Source of the DNA: Chelydra serpentina
Lineage: Eukaryota; Chordata; Testudines; Chelydridae
Assembly: GCA_037349315.1 (NCBI GenBank)
Contig: JBAIAC010000130.1
Location: 434,001 to 498,000 of the forward strand
Length of the DNA: 64,000 nt
Reading direction: 5' to 3'
Positions 38,701 through 51,193 of the stretch are shown piece after piece. Position numbers and translations under genes: made by a program. The notes below the pieces were generated by a model, which saw nothing but the letters and a program-made list of their open reading frames with translations, was not told where the DNA came from and did not search any database. Within the stretch, counting starts at the first letter, position 1, and each line of letters starts with the position of its first letter.

Positions 38701-39429
38701 GAGTGCTATCTGCATCACACCGCTTGTTCCCGGGGGAGTATTATCAGCGTGACACTGCTTGTTCCAAGGGGGAGTTTTATCCGCGCTACACCGCTTGTTC
38801 CCAGACGTGACGCTATTCAGGGAACACCTCTTGTTCCCAGGGGGAGTATTATCGGCGTCACAGTGCTTGTTCCCAGGGGGAGTTTTATCCGCGCTACACC
38901 GCTTGTTCCCGGACGGGACGCTATTCAGGGAACACCTCTTGTTCCCAGGGGGAGGATTATCAGCATCACACTGCTTGTTCCCGGACAGGACGCTATTCAC
39001 GAGACACTTCTTGTTCCCAGGGGGAGTGCTATCTGCGTCACACCACTTGTTCCCGGGGGACTATTATCAGCATCACACTGCTTGTTCCCGGACAGGACGC
39101 TATTCACGAGACACTTCTTGTTCCCCAGGGGAGTGCTATCTGCGTCTCACCGCTTGTTCGCACGGGGAGTATTATCGGCGTCACACTGCTTGTTCCCATG
39201 GGGAATAATATCGGCGCTACACCGCTAGTTCCCGGACGGGACACTATTCAGGGAACACCTCTTGTTCCCCGGGGGAGATCTGCGTCTCACCGCTTGTTCG
39301 TACGGGGAGTATTATCGGCGTCACACTGCTTGTTCACAGGGGGAGTGCTATCTTCGTCACACCGCTTGTTCCCAGGGGAGTAATATCGGCGCTACACCGC
39401 TTGTTCCCGGACGGGACGCTATATAGGGA
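35771..39429 (+). repeat. Marker-block-rich zone with a 610-bp tandem pair
   Basis: Three cttcgtccc marker blocks start near 36,248, 37,970 and 38,580. The last two belong to a 610-bp tandem pair: about 37,545-38,154 repeats from 38,155. Positions 35,950-36,200 match 44,230-44,480 (offset 8,280), and 37,100-37,500 matches 47,209-47,609 (offset 10,109). Near 36,810 part of a monomer is missing (tcggctacaccg), giving a short junction, and near 38,373 the B core is reduced to cccggagggacg. The zone is a patchwork of pieces found in longer form elsewhere. Confidence 0.7.
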
Positions 39430-42400
39430 ACACCTCTTGTTCCCAGGGGCAGTTTTATCAGCATCACACCGCTTGTTCCCGGGGGAGTATTATCAGCGTC
39501 ACACCGCTTGTTCCCGGACGGGACGCTATTCAGGGAACACCTCTTGTTCCCAGGGGGAGTATTATCAGCGTCACACTGCTTGTTCCCAGGGGGAGTTTTA
39601 TCCGCGCTACACCGCTTCTTCCCGGACGGGACGCTATTCACGAAACACCTCTTCTTCCCAGAGGGAGTTTTATCAGCGTCACACCGCTTGTTCCCGGGGG
39701 AGTATTATCAGCGTCACACCACTTGTTCCCAGGGGGAGTATTATCAGCGTCACACTGCTTGTTCCCAGGGGGAGTAATATCGGCGCTACACCGCTTGTTC
39801 CCGGACGGGACGCTATATAGGGAACACCTCTTGTTCCCAGGGGGAGGATTATCAGCATCACACTGCTTGTTCCCGGACGGGACGCTATTCAGGGAACACC
39901 TCTTGTTCCCAGGGGGAGTATTATCAGCGTCACACTGCTTGTTCCCAGGGGGAGTTTTATCCGCGCTACACCGCTTCTTCCCGGACGGGACGCTATTCAC
40001 GAAACACCTCTTCTTCCCAGAGGGAGTTTTATCAGCGTCACACCGCTTGTTCCCGGGGGAGTATTATCAGCGTCACACCACTTGTTCCCAGGGGGAGTAT
40101 TATCAGCGTCACACTGCTTGTTCCCAGGGGGAGTAATATCGGCGCTACACCGCTTGTTCCCGGACGGGACGCTATATAGGGAACACCTCTTGTTCCCAGG
40201 GGGAGGATTATCAGCATCACACTGCTTGTTCCCGGACGGGACGCTATACAGGGAACACCTCTTGTTACCAGGGGGAGTAATATCGGCGCTACACCGCTTG
40301 TTCCCGGACGGGACGCTATACAGGGAACACCTCTTGTTCCCCAGGGGAGTGCTATCTGCGTAACACCACATGTTCCCGGGGGAGTATTATCAGCGTCACA
40401 CTGCTTGTTCCCAGGGGGAGTTTTATCCACGCTACACCGCTTGTTCCCAGACGTGACGCTATTCAGGGAACACCTCTTGTTCCCAGGGGGAGGATTATCA
40501 GCATCACACTGCTTGTTCCCGGACGGGACGCTATACAGGGAACACCTCTTGTTACCAGGGGGAGTATTATCAGCGTCACACTGATTGTTCCCAGACGGGA
40601 CGCTATTCAGGGAACACCTCTTGTTCCCCAGGGGCAGTTTTATCAGCATCACACCGCTTGTTCCCGGACGGGACGCTATTCAGGGAACACCTCTTGTTCC
40701 CCAGGGGAGTGCTATCTGCGTAACACCACTTGTTCCCGGGGGAGTATTATCAGCGTGACACTGCTTGTTCCCAGGGGGAGTTTTATCCGCGCTACACCGC
40801 TTGTTCCCAGACGTGACGCTATTCAGGGAACACCTCTTGTTCCCAGGGGGAGTATTATCGGCGTCACAGTGCTTGTTCCCAGGGGGAGTTTTATCCGCGC
40901 TACACCGCTTGTTCCCGGACGGGACGCTATTCAGGGAACACCTCTTGTTCCCAGGGGGAGGATTATCAGCATCACACTGCTTGTTCCCGGACGGGACGCT
41001 ATTCACGAGACACTTCTTGTTCCCAGGGGGAGTGCTATCTGCGTCACACCACTTGTTCCCGGGGGACTATTATCAGCATCACACTGCTTGTTCCCCAGGG
41101 GAGTGCTATCTGCGTCTCACTGCTTGTTCGCACGGGGAGTATTATCGGCGTCACACTGCTTATTCCCAGGGGGAATAATATCGGCGCTACACCGCTAGTT
41201 CCCGGACGGGACGCTATTGAGGGAACACCTCTTGTTCCCCGGGGGAGATCTGCGTCTCACCGCTTGTTCGTACGGGGAGTATTATCGGCGTCACACTGCT
41301 TGTTCCCAGGGGGAGTGCTATCTTCGTCACACCGCTTGTTCCCGGGGGAGTATTATCAGCGTGACACTGCTTGTTCCCAGGGGGAGTTTTATCCGCGCTA
41401 CACCGCTTATTCCCAGACGGGACGCTATTCACGAAACACCTCTTCTTCCCAGGGGGAGTTTTATCAGCGTCACACCGATTGTTCCCGCGGGAGTATTATC
41501 AGCGTCACACCGCTTGTTCCCGGACGGGACGCTATTCAGGGAACACCTCTTGTTCCCAGGGGGAGTATTATCAGCGTCACACTGCTTGTTCCCAGGGGGA
41601 GTTTTATCCGCGCTACACCGCTTCTTCCCGGACGGGACGCTATTCACGAAACACCTCTTCTTCCCAGGGGGAGTTTTATCAGCGTCACACCGCTTGTTCC
41701 CGGGGGAGTATTATCAGCGTCACACCACTTGTTCGCAGGGGGAGTATTATCAGCGTCACACTGCTTGTTCCCAGGGGGAGTAATATCGGCGCTACACCGC
41801 TTGTTCCCAGACGGGACGCTATATAGGGAACACCTCTTGTTCCCAGGGGGAGGATTATCAGCATCACACTGCTTGTTCCCGGACGGTACGCTATACAGGG
41901 AACACCTCTTGTTACCAGGGGGAGTAATATCGGAGCTACACTGCTTGTTCCCGGACGGGACGCTATACAGGGAACACCTCTTGTTCCCCAGGGGAGTGCT
42001 ATCTGCGTAACACCACATGTTCCCGGGGGAGTATTATCAGCGTCACACTGCTTGTTCCCAGGGGGAGTTTTATCCACGCTACACCGCTTGTTCCCAGACG
42101 TGACGCTATTCAGGGAACACCTCTTGTTCCCGGGGGAGGATTATCAGCATCACACTGCTTGTTCCCGGACGGGACGCTATACAGGGAACACCTCTTGTTA
42201 CCAGGGGGAGTATTATCAGCGTCACACTGATTGTTCCCAGACGGGACGCTATTCCCGAGACACCTCTTGTGCCCAGGGGCAGTTTTATCAGCATCACACC
42301 GCTTGTTCCCGGACGGGACGCTATTCAGGGAACACCTCTTGTTCCCCAGGGGAGTGCTTTCTGCGTAACACCACTTGTTCCCGGGGGAGTATTATCAGCA

Positions 42401-43965
42401 TCACACTGCTTGTTCCCAGGGGGAGTTTTATCCACGCTACACCGCTTGCTCCCAGACGTGACGCTATTCAGGGAACACCTCTTGTTCCCAGGGGGAGTAT
42501 TATCGGCGTCACACTGCTTGTTCCCAGGGGGAGTTTTATACACGCTACACCGCTTGTTCCCGGATGGGACGCTATTCAGGGAACACCTCTTGTTCCCATG
42601 GGGAGTGCTATCTGCGTCACACCACTTGTTCCCGGGGGACTATTATCAGCATCACACTGCTTGTTCTCCGGGGGAGTGCTATCTGCGTCTTACTGCTTGT
42701 TCGCACGGGGAGTATTATCGGCGTCACACTGCTTGTTCCCAGGGGGAGTAATATCGGCGCTACACCGCTTGTTCCCGGACGGTACGCTATTCAGGGAACA
42801 CCTCTTGTTCCCAGGGGCAGTTTTATCAGAATCACACCTCTTGTTCCCGGACGGGACGCTATTCAGGGAACACCTCTTGTTCCCAGGGGGAGTGCTATCT
42901 GCGTCACACCACATGTTCCCGGGGGACTATTATCAGCATCACACTGCTTGTTCCCCAGGGGAGTGCTATCTGCGTAACACCACTTGTTCCCGGGGGAGTA
43001 TTATCAGCGTCACACTGCTTGTTCCCAGGGGGAGTTTTATCCACGCTACACCGCTTGTTCCCAGACGTGACGCTATTCAGGGAACACCTCTTGTTCCCAG
43101 GGGGAGTATTATCGGTGTCACACTGCTTGTTCCCAGGGGGAGTTTTATCCGCGCTACACCGCTTGTTCCCGGACGGGACGCTATTCATGAAACACCTCTT
43201 CTTCCCAGGGGGAGTTTTATCCGCGCTACACCACTTGTTCCCGGACGGGACGCTATACAGGGAACACCCCTTGTTCCCAGGGGGAGTATTATCAGCGTCA
43301 CACTGCTTGTTCCCGGACGGGACGCTATTCACGAGACACTTCTTGTTCCCACGGGGAGTATTATCAGCTTCACACTGCTTGTTCCCAGGGGGAGTAATAT
43401 CGGCGCCACACTGCTTGTTCCCAGACGGGACGCTATTCAGGGAACACTTCTTGTTCCCAGGGGGAGTTTTATCCGCGCTACACCGCTTGTTCCCGGGGGA
43501 GTATTATCAGCGTCACACCACTTGTTCCCAGGGGGAGTATTATCAGCGTCACACTGATTGTTCCCGGACGGGACGCTATTCACGAGACACCTCTTGTTCC
43601 CCGGGGGAGTGCTATCTGCGTCTCACCCCTTGTTCGCACGGGGAGTATTATCGGCGTCACACTGCTTGTTCCCAGGGGGAGTTTTATCCGCGCTAGACCG
43701 CTTCTTCCCGGACGGGACGCTATTCACGAAACACCTCTTCTTCCCAGGGGGAGTTTTATCAGCGTCACACCGCTTGTTCCCGGGGGAGTATTATCAGCGT
43801 CACACTGCTTGTTCCCAGGGGGAGTGCTATCTGCGTCACACCACTTGTTCCCAGGGGGAGTATTATCAGCGTCACACTGCTTGTTCCCAGGGGGAGTAAT
43901 ATCGGCGCTACACCGCTTGTTCCCGGACGGGACGCTATTCAGGGAACACCTCTTGTTCCCAGGGG
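39430..43965 (+). repeat. 4.5-kb HOR block, copy 2 of the 27-kb-spaced pair
   Basis: Partner of 12,198-16,733 at offset 27,232. It includes the doubled 359-bp unit near 39,651-40,248. Private changes relative to the partner include gctattgagggaac at 41,217, cccgcgggagt near 41,486, cttgttcgcagg near 41,731, gtcttactgc near 42,689 and ctcaccccttg near 43,624. The right boundary is where this copy continues gattatcagc and the partner continues tattatcggcg. Confidence 0.86.
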
Positions 43966-44307
43966 GAGGATTATCAGCATCACACTGCTTGTTCCCGGAC
44001 GGGACGCTAATCACGAGACACTTCTTGTTCCCAGGGGGAGTATTATCAGCGTCACACCGCTTGTTCCCGGACGGGACGCTATTCAGGGAACACCTCTTGT
44101 TCCCAGGGGGAGTATTATCAGCAGCACACTGCTTGTTCCCAGGGGGAGTTTTATCCGCGCTACACCGCTTCTTCCCGGACGGGACGCTATTCACGAAACA
44201 CCTCTTCTTCCCAGGGGGAGTTTTATCAGCGTCACACCGCTTGTTCCCGGGGGAGTATTTTTAGCGTCACACCACTTGTTCCCAGGGGGAGTATTATCAG
44301 CGTGACA
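43966..44307 (+). repeat. Linker segment before the 3,443-bp HOR
   Basis: About nine monomers. The first part matches 58,309-58,440 (with the shared gacgctaatcacgag variant at 44,008 and 58,351). The next part has the agcagcacactg variant shared with 30,253. The last has a cgggggagtatttttagcg monomer. No unique sequence is present. Confidence 0.65.
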
Positions 44308-47300
44308 CTGCTTGTTCCCAGGGGGAGTTTTATCCGCGCTACACCGCTTGTTCCCAGACGTGACGCTATTCAGGGAACACCTCTTGTTCCCAGGGGGAGT
44401 ATTATCGGCGTCATACTGCTTGTTCCCAGGGGGAGTTTTATCCGCGCTACACCGCTTGTTCCCGGACGGGACGCTATTCAGGGAACACCTCTTGTTCCCA
44501 GGGGGAGGATTATCAGCATCACACTGCTTGTTCCCGGACGGGACGCTATTCACGAGAAACCTCTTGTTCCCAGGGGGAGTATTATCAGCGTCACACCGTT
44601 TGTTCCCAGACGGGACGCTATATAGGGAACACCTCTTGTTCCCAGGGGGAGGATTATCAGCATCACACTGCTTGTTCCCGGACGGGACGCTATACAGGGA
44701 ACACCTCTTGTTACCAGGGGGAGTATTATCAGCTTCACACTGATTGTTCCCGGACGGGACGCTATTCACGAGACACCTCTTGTTCCCCGGGGGAGTGCTA
44801 TCTGCGTCTCACCGCTTGTTCGCACGGGAAGTATTATCAGCGTCACACTGCTTCGTCCCAGGGGGAGTGCTATCTGCATCACACCGCTTGTTCCCGGGGG
44901 AGTATTATCAGCGTGACACTGCTTGTTCCCAGGGGGAGTTTTATCCGCGCTACACCGCTTGTTCCCAGACGTGACGCTATTCAGGGAACACCTCTTGTTC
45001 CCAGGGGGAGTATTATCGGCGTCACAGTGCTTGTTCCCAGGGGGAGTTTTATCCGCGCTACACCGCTTGTTCCCGGACGGGACGCTATTCAGGGAACACC
45101 TCTTGTTCCCAGGGGGAGGATTATCAGCATCACACTGCTTGTTCCCGGACAGGACGCTATTCACGAGACACTTCTTGTTCCCAGGGGGAGTGCTATCTGC
45201 GTCACACCACTTGTTCCCGGGGGACTATTATCAGCATCACACTGCTTGTTCCCCAGGGGAGTGCTATCTGCCTCTCACCGCTTGTTCGCACGGGGAGTAT
45301 TATCGGCGTCACACTGCTTGTTCCCAGGGGGAATAATATCGGCGCTACACCGCTAGTTCCCGGACGGGACGCTATTCAGGGAACACCTCTTGTTCCCCGG
45401 GGGAGATCTGCGTCTCACCGCTTGTTCGTACGGGGAGTATTATCGGCGTCACACTGCTTGTTCACAGGGGGAGTGCTATCTTCGTCACACCGCTTGTTCC
45501 CGGGGGAGTAATATCGGCGCTACACCGCTTGTTCCCGGACGGGACGCTATATAGGGAACACCTCTTGTTCCCAGGGGGAGGATTATCAGCATCACACTGC
45601 TTGTTCCCGGACGGGACGCTATACAGGGAACACCTCTTGTTCCCAGGGGGAGTATTATCAGCGTCACACCGCTTGTTCCCGGACGGGACGCTATTCAGGG
45701 AACACCTCTTGTTCCCAGGGGGAGTATTATTAGCGTCACACTGCTTGTTCCCAGGGGGAGTTTTATCCGCGCTACACCGCTTCTTCCCGGACGGGACGCT
45801 ATTCACAAAACACCTCTTCTTCCCAGGGGGAGTTTTATCAGCGTCACACCGCTTGTTCCCGGGGGAGTATTATCAGCGTCACACCACTTGTTCCCAGGGG
45901 GAGTATTATCAGCGTCACACTGCTTGTTCCCAGGGGGAGTAATATCGGCGCTACACCGCTTGTTCCCGGACGGGACGCTATATAGGGAACACCTCTTGTT
46001 CCCAGGGGGAGGATTATCAGCATCACACTGCTTGTTCCCGGACGGGACGCTATACAGGGAACACCTCTTGTTACCAGGGGGAGTAATATCGGCGCTACAC
46101 CGCTTGTTCCCGGACGGGACGCTATACAGGGAACACCTCTTGTTCCCCAGGGGAGTGCTATCTGCGTAACACCACATGTTCCCGGGGGAGTATTATCAGC
46201 GTCACACTGCTTGTTCCCAGGGGGAGTTTTATCCACGCTACACCGCTTGTTCCCAGATGTGACGCTATTCAGGGAACACCTCTTGTTCCCAGGGGGAGGA
46301 TTATCAGCATCACACTGCTTGTTCCCGGACGGGACGCTATACAGGGAACACCTCTTGTTACCAGGGGGAGTATTATCAGCCTCACACTGATTGTTCCCAG
46401 ACGGGACGCTATTCACGAGACACCTCTTGTTCCCAGGGGCAGTTTTATCAGCATCACACCGCTTGTTCCCGGACGGGACGCTATTCAGGGAACACCTCTT
46501 GTTCCCCAGGGGAGTGCTATCTGCGTAACACCACTTGTTCCCGGGGGAGTATTATCAGCATCACACTGCTTGTTCCCAGGGGGAGTTTTATCCACGCTAC
46601 ACCGCTTGCTCCCAGACGTGACGCTATTCAGGGAACACCTCTTGTTCCCAGGGGGAGTATTATCGGCGTCACACTGCTTGTTCCCAGGGGGAGTTTTATA
46701 CACGCGACACCGCTTGTTCCCGGACGGGACGCTATTCAGGGAACACCTCTTGATCCCAGGGGGAGTGCTATCTGCGTCACACCACTTGTTCCCGGGGGAC
46801 TATTATCAGCATCACACTGCTTGTTCTCCGGGGGAGTGCTATCTGCGTCTCACCGCTTGTTCGCACGGGGAGTATTATCGGCGTCACACTGCTTGTTCCC
46901 AGGGGGAGTAATATCGGCGCTACACCGCTTGTTCCCGGACGGGATGCTATTCAGGGAACACCTCTTGTTCCCAGGGGGAGGATTACCAGCGTCACACTGC
47001 TTGTTCCCGGACGGGACGCTATACAGGGAACACCTCTTGTTACCAGGGGGAGTATTATCAGCGTCACACTGATTGTTCCCAGACGGGACGCTATTCTCGA
47101 GACACCTCTTGTTCCCAGGGGCAGTTTTATCAGAATCACACCTCTTGTTCCCGGACGGGACGCTATTCAGGGAACACCTCTTGTTCCCAGGGGGAGTGCT
47201 ATCTGCGTCACACCACATGTTCCCGGGGGACTATTATCAGCATCACACTGCTTGTTCCCCAGGGGAGTGCTATCTGCGTAACACCACTTGTTCCCGTTGG

Positions 47301-47750
47301 AGTATTATCAGCGTCACACTGCTTGTTCCCAGGGGGAGTTTTATCCACGCTACACCGCTTGTTCCCAGACGTGACGCTATTCAGGGAACACCTCTTGTTC
47401 CCAGGGGGAGTATTATGGGCGTCACACTGCTTGTTCCCAGGGGGAGTTTTATCCGCGCTACACCGCTTGTTCCCAGACGGGACTCTATTCATGAAACACC
47501 TCTTCTTCCCAGGGGGAGTTTTATCCGCGCTACACCACTTGTTCCCGGACGGGACGCTATACAGGGAACACCTCTTGTTCCCAGGGGGAGTATTATCAGC
47601 GTCACACTGCTTGTTCCCGGACGGGACGCTATTCACGAGACACTTCTTGTTCCCACGGGAAGTATTATCAGCTTCACACTGCTTGTTCCCAGGGGGAGTA
47701 ATATCGGCGCCACACTGCTTGTTCCCGGACGGGACGCTATTCAGGGAACA
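44308..47750 (+). repeat. 3,443-bp HOR, copy 1
   Basis: This unit of 96 monomers minus 13 bases is the longest regular tandem HOR in the window. It runs from an A monomer with ttttatccgcgctac through one cttcgtccc marker block, one BglII monomer (45,404), the doubled-B gctatatag/gctatacag section, the cttgctcccagacg section and the gactctattcatg section. Middle parts match 17-18.5 kb at offset 28,274. Every landmark recurs 3,443 bp later. Confidence 0.88.
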
Positions 47751-50700
47751 CTTCTTGTTCCCAGGGGGAGTTTTATCCGCGCTACACCACTTGTTCCCAG
47801 ACGTGACGCTATTCAGGGAACACCTCTTGTTCCCAGGGGGAGTATTATCGGCGTCATAGTGCTTGTTCCAAGGGGGAGTTTTATCCGCGCTACACCGCTT
47901 GTTCCCGGACGGGACGCTATTCAGGGAACACCTCTTGTTCCCAGGGGGAGGATTATCAGCATCACACCGCTTGTTCCCGGACGGGACGCTATTCAGGGAA
48001 CACCTCTTGTTCCCAGGGGGAGGATTATCAGCGTCACACCGCTTGTTCCCGGACGGGACGCTATATAGGGAACACCTCTTGTTCCCAGGGGGAGGATTAT
48101 CAGCATCACACTGCTTGTTCCCGGACGGGACGCTATACAGGGAACACCTCTTGTTACCAGGGGGAGTATTATCAGCTTCACACTGATTGTTCCCGGACGG
48201 GACGCTATTCACGAGACACCTCTTGTTCCCCGGGGGAGTGCTATCTGCGTCTCACCGCTTGTTCGCACGGGAAATATTATCAGCGTCACACTGCTTCGTC
48301 CCAGGGGGAGTGCTATCTGCATCACACCGCTTGTTCCCGGGGGAGTATTATCAGCGTGACACTGCTTGTTCCCAGGGGGAGTTTTATCCGCGCTACACCG
48401 CTTGTTCCCAGACGTGACGCTATTCAGGGAACACCTCTTGTTCCCAGGGGGAGTATTATCGGCGTCACAGTGCTTGTTCCCAGGGGGAGTTTTATCCGCG
48501 CTACACCGCTTGTTCCCGGACGGGACGCTATTCAGGGAACACCTCTTGTTCCCAGGGGGAGGATTATCAGCATCACACTGCTTGTTCCCGGACAGGACGC
48601 TATTCACGAGACACTTCTTGTTCCCAGGGGGAGTGCTATCTGCGTCACACCACTTGTTCCCGGGGGACTATTATCAGCATCACACTGCTTGTTCCCCAGG
48701 GGAGTGCTATCTGCGTCTCACCGCTTGTTCGCACGGGGAGTATTATCGGCGTCACACTGCTTGTTCCCAGGGGGAATAATATCGGCGCTACACCGCTAGT
48801 TCCCGGACGGGACGCTATTCAGGGAACACCTCTTGTTCCCCGGGGGAGATCTGCGTCTCACCGCTTGTTCGTACGGGGAGTATTATCGGCGTCACACTGC
48901 TTGTTCACAGGGGGAGTGCTATCTTCGTCACACCGCTTGTTCCCGGGGGAGTAATATCGGCGCTACACCGCTTGTTCCCGGACGGGACGCTATATAGGGA
49001 ACACCTCTTGTTCCCAGGGGGAGGATTATCAGCATCACACTGCTTGTTCCCGGACGGGACGCTATACAGGGAACACCTCTTGTTCCCAGGGGGAGTATTA
49101 TCAGCGTCACACCGCTTGTTCCCGGACGGGACGCTATTCAGGGAACACCTCTTGTTCCCAGGGGGAGTATTATCAGCGTCACACTGCTTGTTCCCAGGGG
49201 GAGTTTTATCCGCGCTACACCGCTTCTTCCCGGACGGGACGCTATTCACGAAACACCTCTTCTTCCCAGGGGGAGTTTTATCAGCGTCACACCGCTTGTT
49301 CCCGGGGGAGTATTATCAGCGTCACACCACTTGTTCCCAGGGGGAGTATTATCAGCGTCACACTGCTTGTTCCCAGGGGGAGTAATATCGGCGCTACACC
49401 GCTTGTTCCCGGACGGGACGCTATATAGGGAACACCTCTTGTTCCCAGGGGGAGGATTATCAGCATCACACTGCTTGTTCCCGGACGGGACGCTATACAG
49501 GGAACACCTCTTGTTACCAGGGGGAGTAATATCGGCGCTACACCGCTTGTTCCCGGACGGGACGCTATACAGGGAACACCTCTTGTTCCCCAGGGGAGTG
49601 CTATCTGCGTAACACCACATGTTCCCGGGGGAGTATTATCAGCGTCACACTGCTTGTTCCCAGGGGGAGTTTTATCCACGCTACACCGCTTGTTCCCAGA
49701 TGTGACGCTATTCAGGGAACACCTCTTGTTCCCAGGGGGAGGATTATCAGCATCACACTGCTTGTTCCCGGACGGGACGCTATACAGGGAACACCTCTTG
49801 TTACCAGGGGGAGTATTATCAGCCTCACACTGATTGTTCCCAGACGGGACGCTATTCACGAGACACCTCTTGTTCCCAGGGGCAGTTTTATCAGCATCAC
49901 ACCGCTTGTTCCCGGACGGGACGCTATTCAGGGAACACCTCTTGTTCCCCAGGGGAGTGCTATCTGCGTAACACCACTTGTTCCCGGGGGAGTATTATCA
50001 GCATCACACTGCTTGTTCCCAGGGGGAGTTTTATCCACGCTACACCGCTTGCTCCCAGACGTGACGCTATTCAGGGAACACCTCTTGTTCCCAGGGGGAG
50101 TATTATCGGCGTCACACTGCTTGTTCCCAGGGGGAGTTTTATACACGCGACACCGCTTGTTCCCGGACGGGACGCTATTCAGGGAACACCTCTTGATCCC
50201 AGGGGGAGTGCTATCTGCGTCACACCACTTGTTCCCGGGGGACTATTATCAGCATCACACTGCTTGTTCTCCGGGGGAGTGCTATCTGCGTCTCACCGCT
50301 TGTTCGCACGGGGAGTATTATCGGCGTCACACTGCTTGTTCCCAGGGGGAGTAATATCGGCGCTACACCGCTTGTTCCCGGACGGGATGCTATTCAGGGA
50401 ACACCTCTTGTTCCCAGGGGGAGGATTACCAGCGTCACACTGCTTGTTCCCGGACGGGACGCTATACAGGGAACACCTCTTGTTACCAGGGGGAGTATTA
50501 TCAGCGTCACACTGATTGTTCCCAGACGGGACGCTATTCTCGAGACACCTCTTGTTCCCAGGGGCAGTTTTATCAGAATCACACCTCTTGTTCCCGGACG
50601 GGACGCTATTCAGGGAACACCTCTTGTTCCCAGGGGGAGTGCTATCTGCGTCACACCACATGTTCCCGGGGGACTATTATCAGCATCACACTGCTTGTTC

Positions 50701-51193
50701 CCCAGGGGAGTGCTATCTGCGTAACACCACTTGTTCCCGGGGGAGTATTATCAGCGTCACACTGCTTGTTCCCAGGGGGAGTTTTATCCACGCTACACCG
50801 CTTGTTCCCAGACGTGACGCTATTCAGGGAACACCTCTTGTTCCCAGGGGGAGTATTATGGGCGTCACACTGCTTGTTCCCAGGGGGAGTTTTATCCGCG
50901 CTACACCGCTTGTTCCCAGACGGGACTCTATTCATGAAACACCTCTTCTTCCCAGGGGGAGTTTTATCCGCGCTACACCACTTGTTCCCGGACGGGACGC
51001 TATACAGGGAACACCTCTTGTTCCCAGGGGGAGTATTATCAGCGTCACACTGCTTGTTCCCGGACGGGACGCTATTCACGAGACACTTCTTGTTCCCACG
51101 GGAAGTATTATCAGCTTCACACTGCTTGTTCCCAGGGGGAGTAATATCGGCGCCACACTGCTTGTTCCCGGACGGGACGCTATTCAGGGAACA
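47751..51193 (+). repeat. 3,443-bp HOR, copy 2
   Basis: Second copy with constant 3,443-bp spacing of all landmarks, including the BglII site (48,847), cccagatgtgacgc, cttgatccc, gctattctcgagacac and cccacgggaagtattatc variants. Near 47,870-48,030 this copy has cttgttccaagg, agcatcacaccg and an extra gattatcagcgtcac form where copies 1 and 3 have a ttcacgagaaacc B monomer. It is therefore not simply a copy of copy 1; local exchange or separate mutation followed the duplication. Confidence 0.88.
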
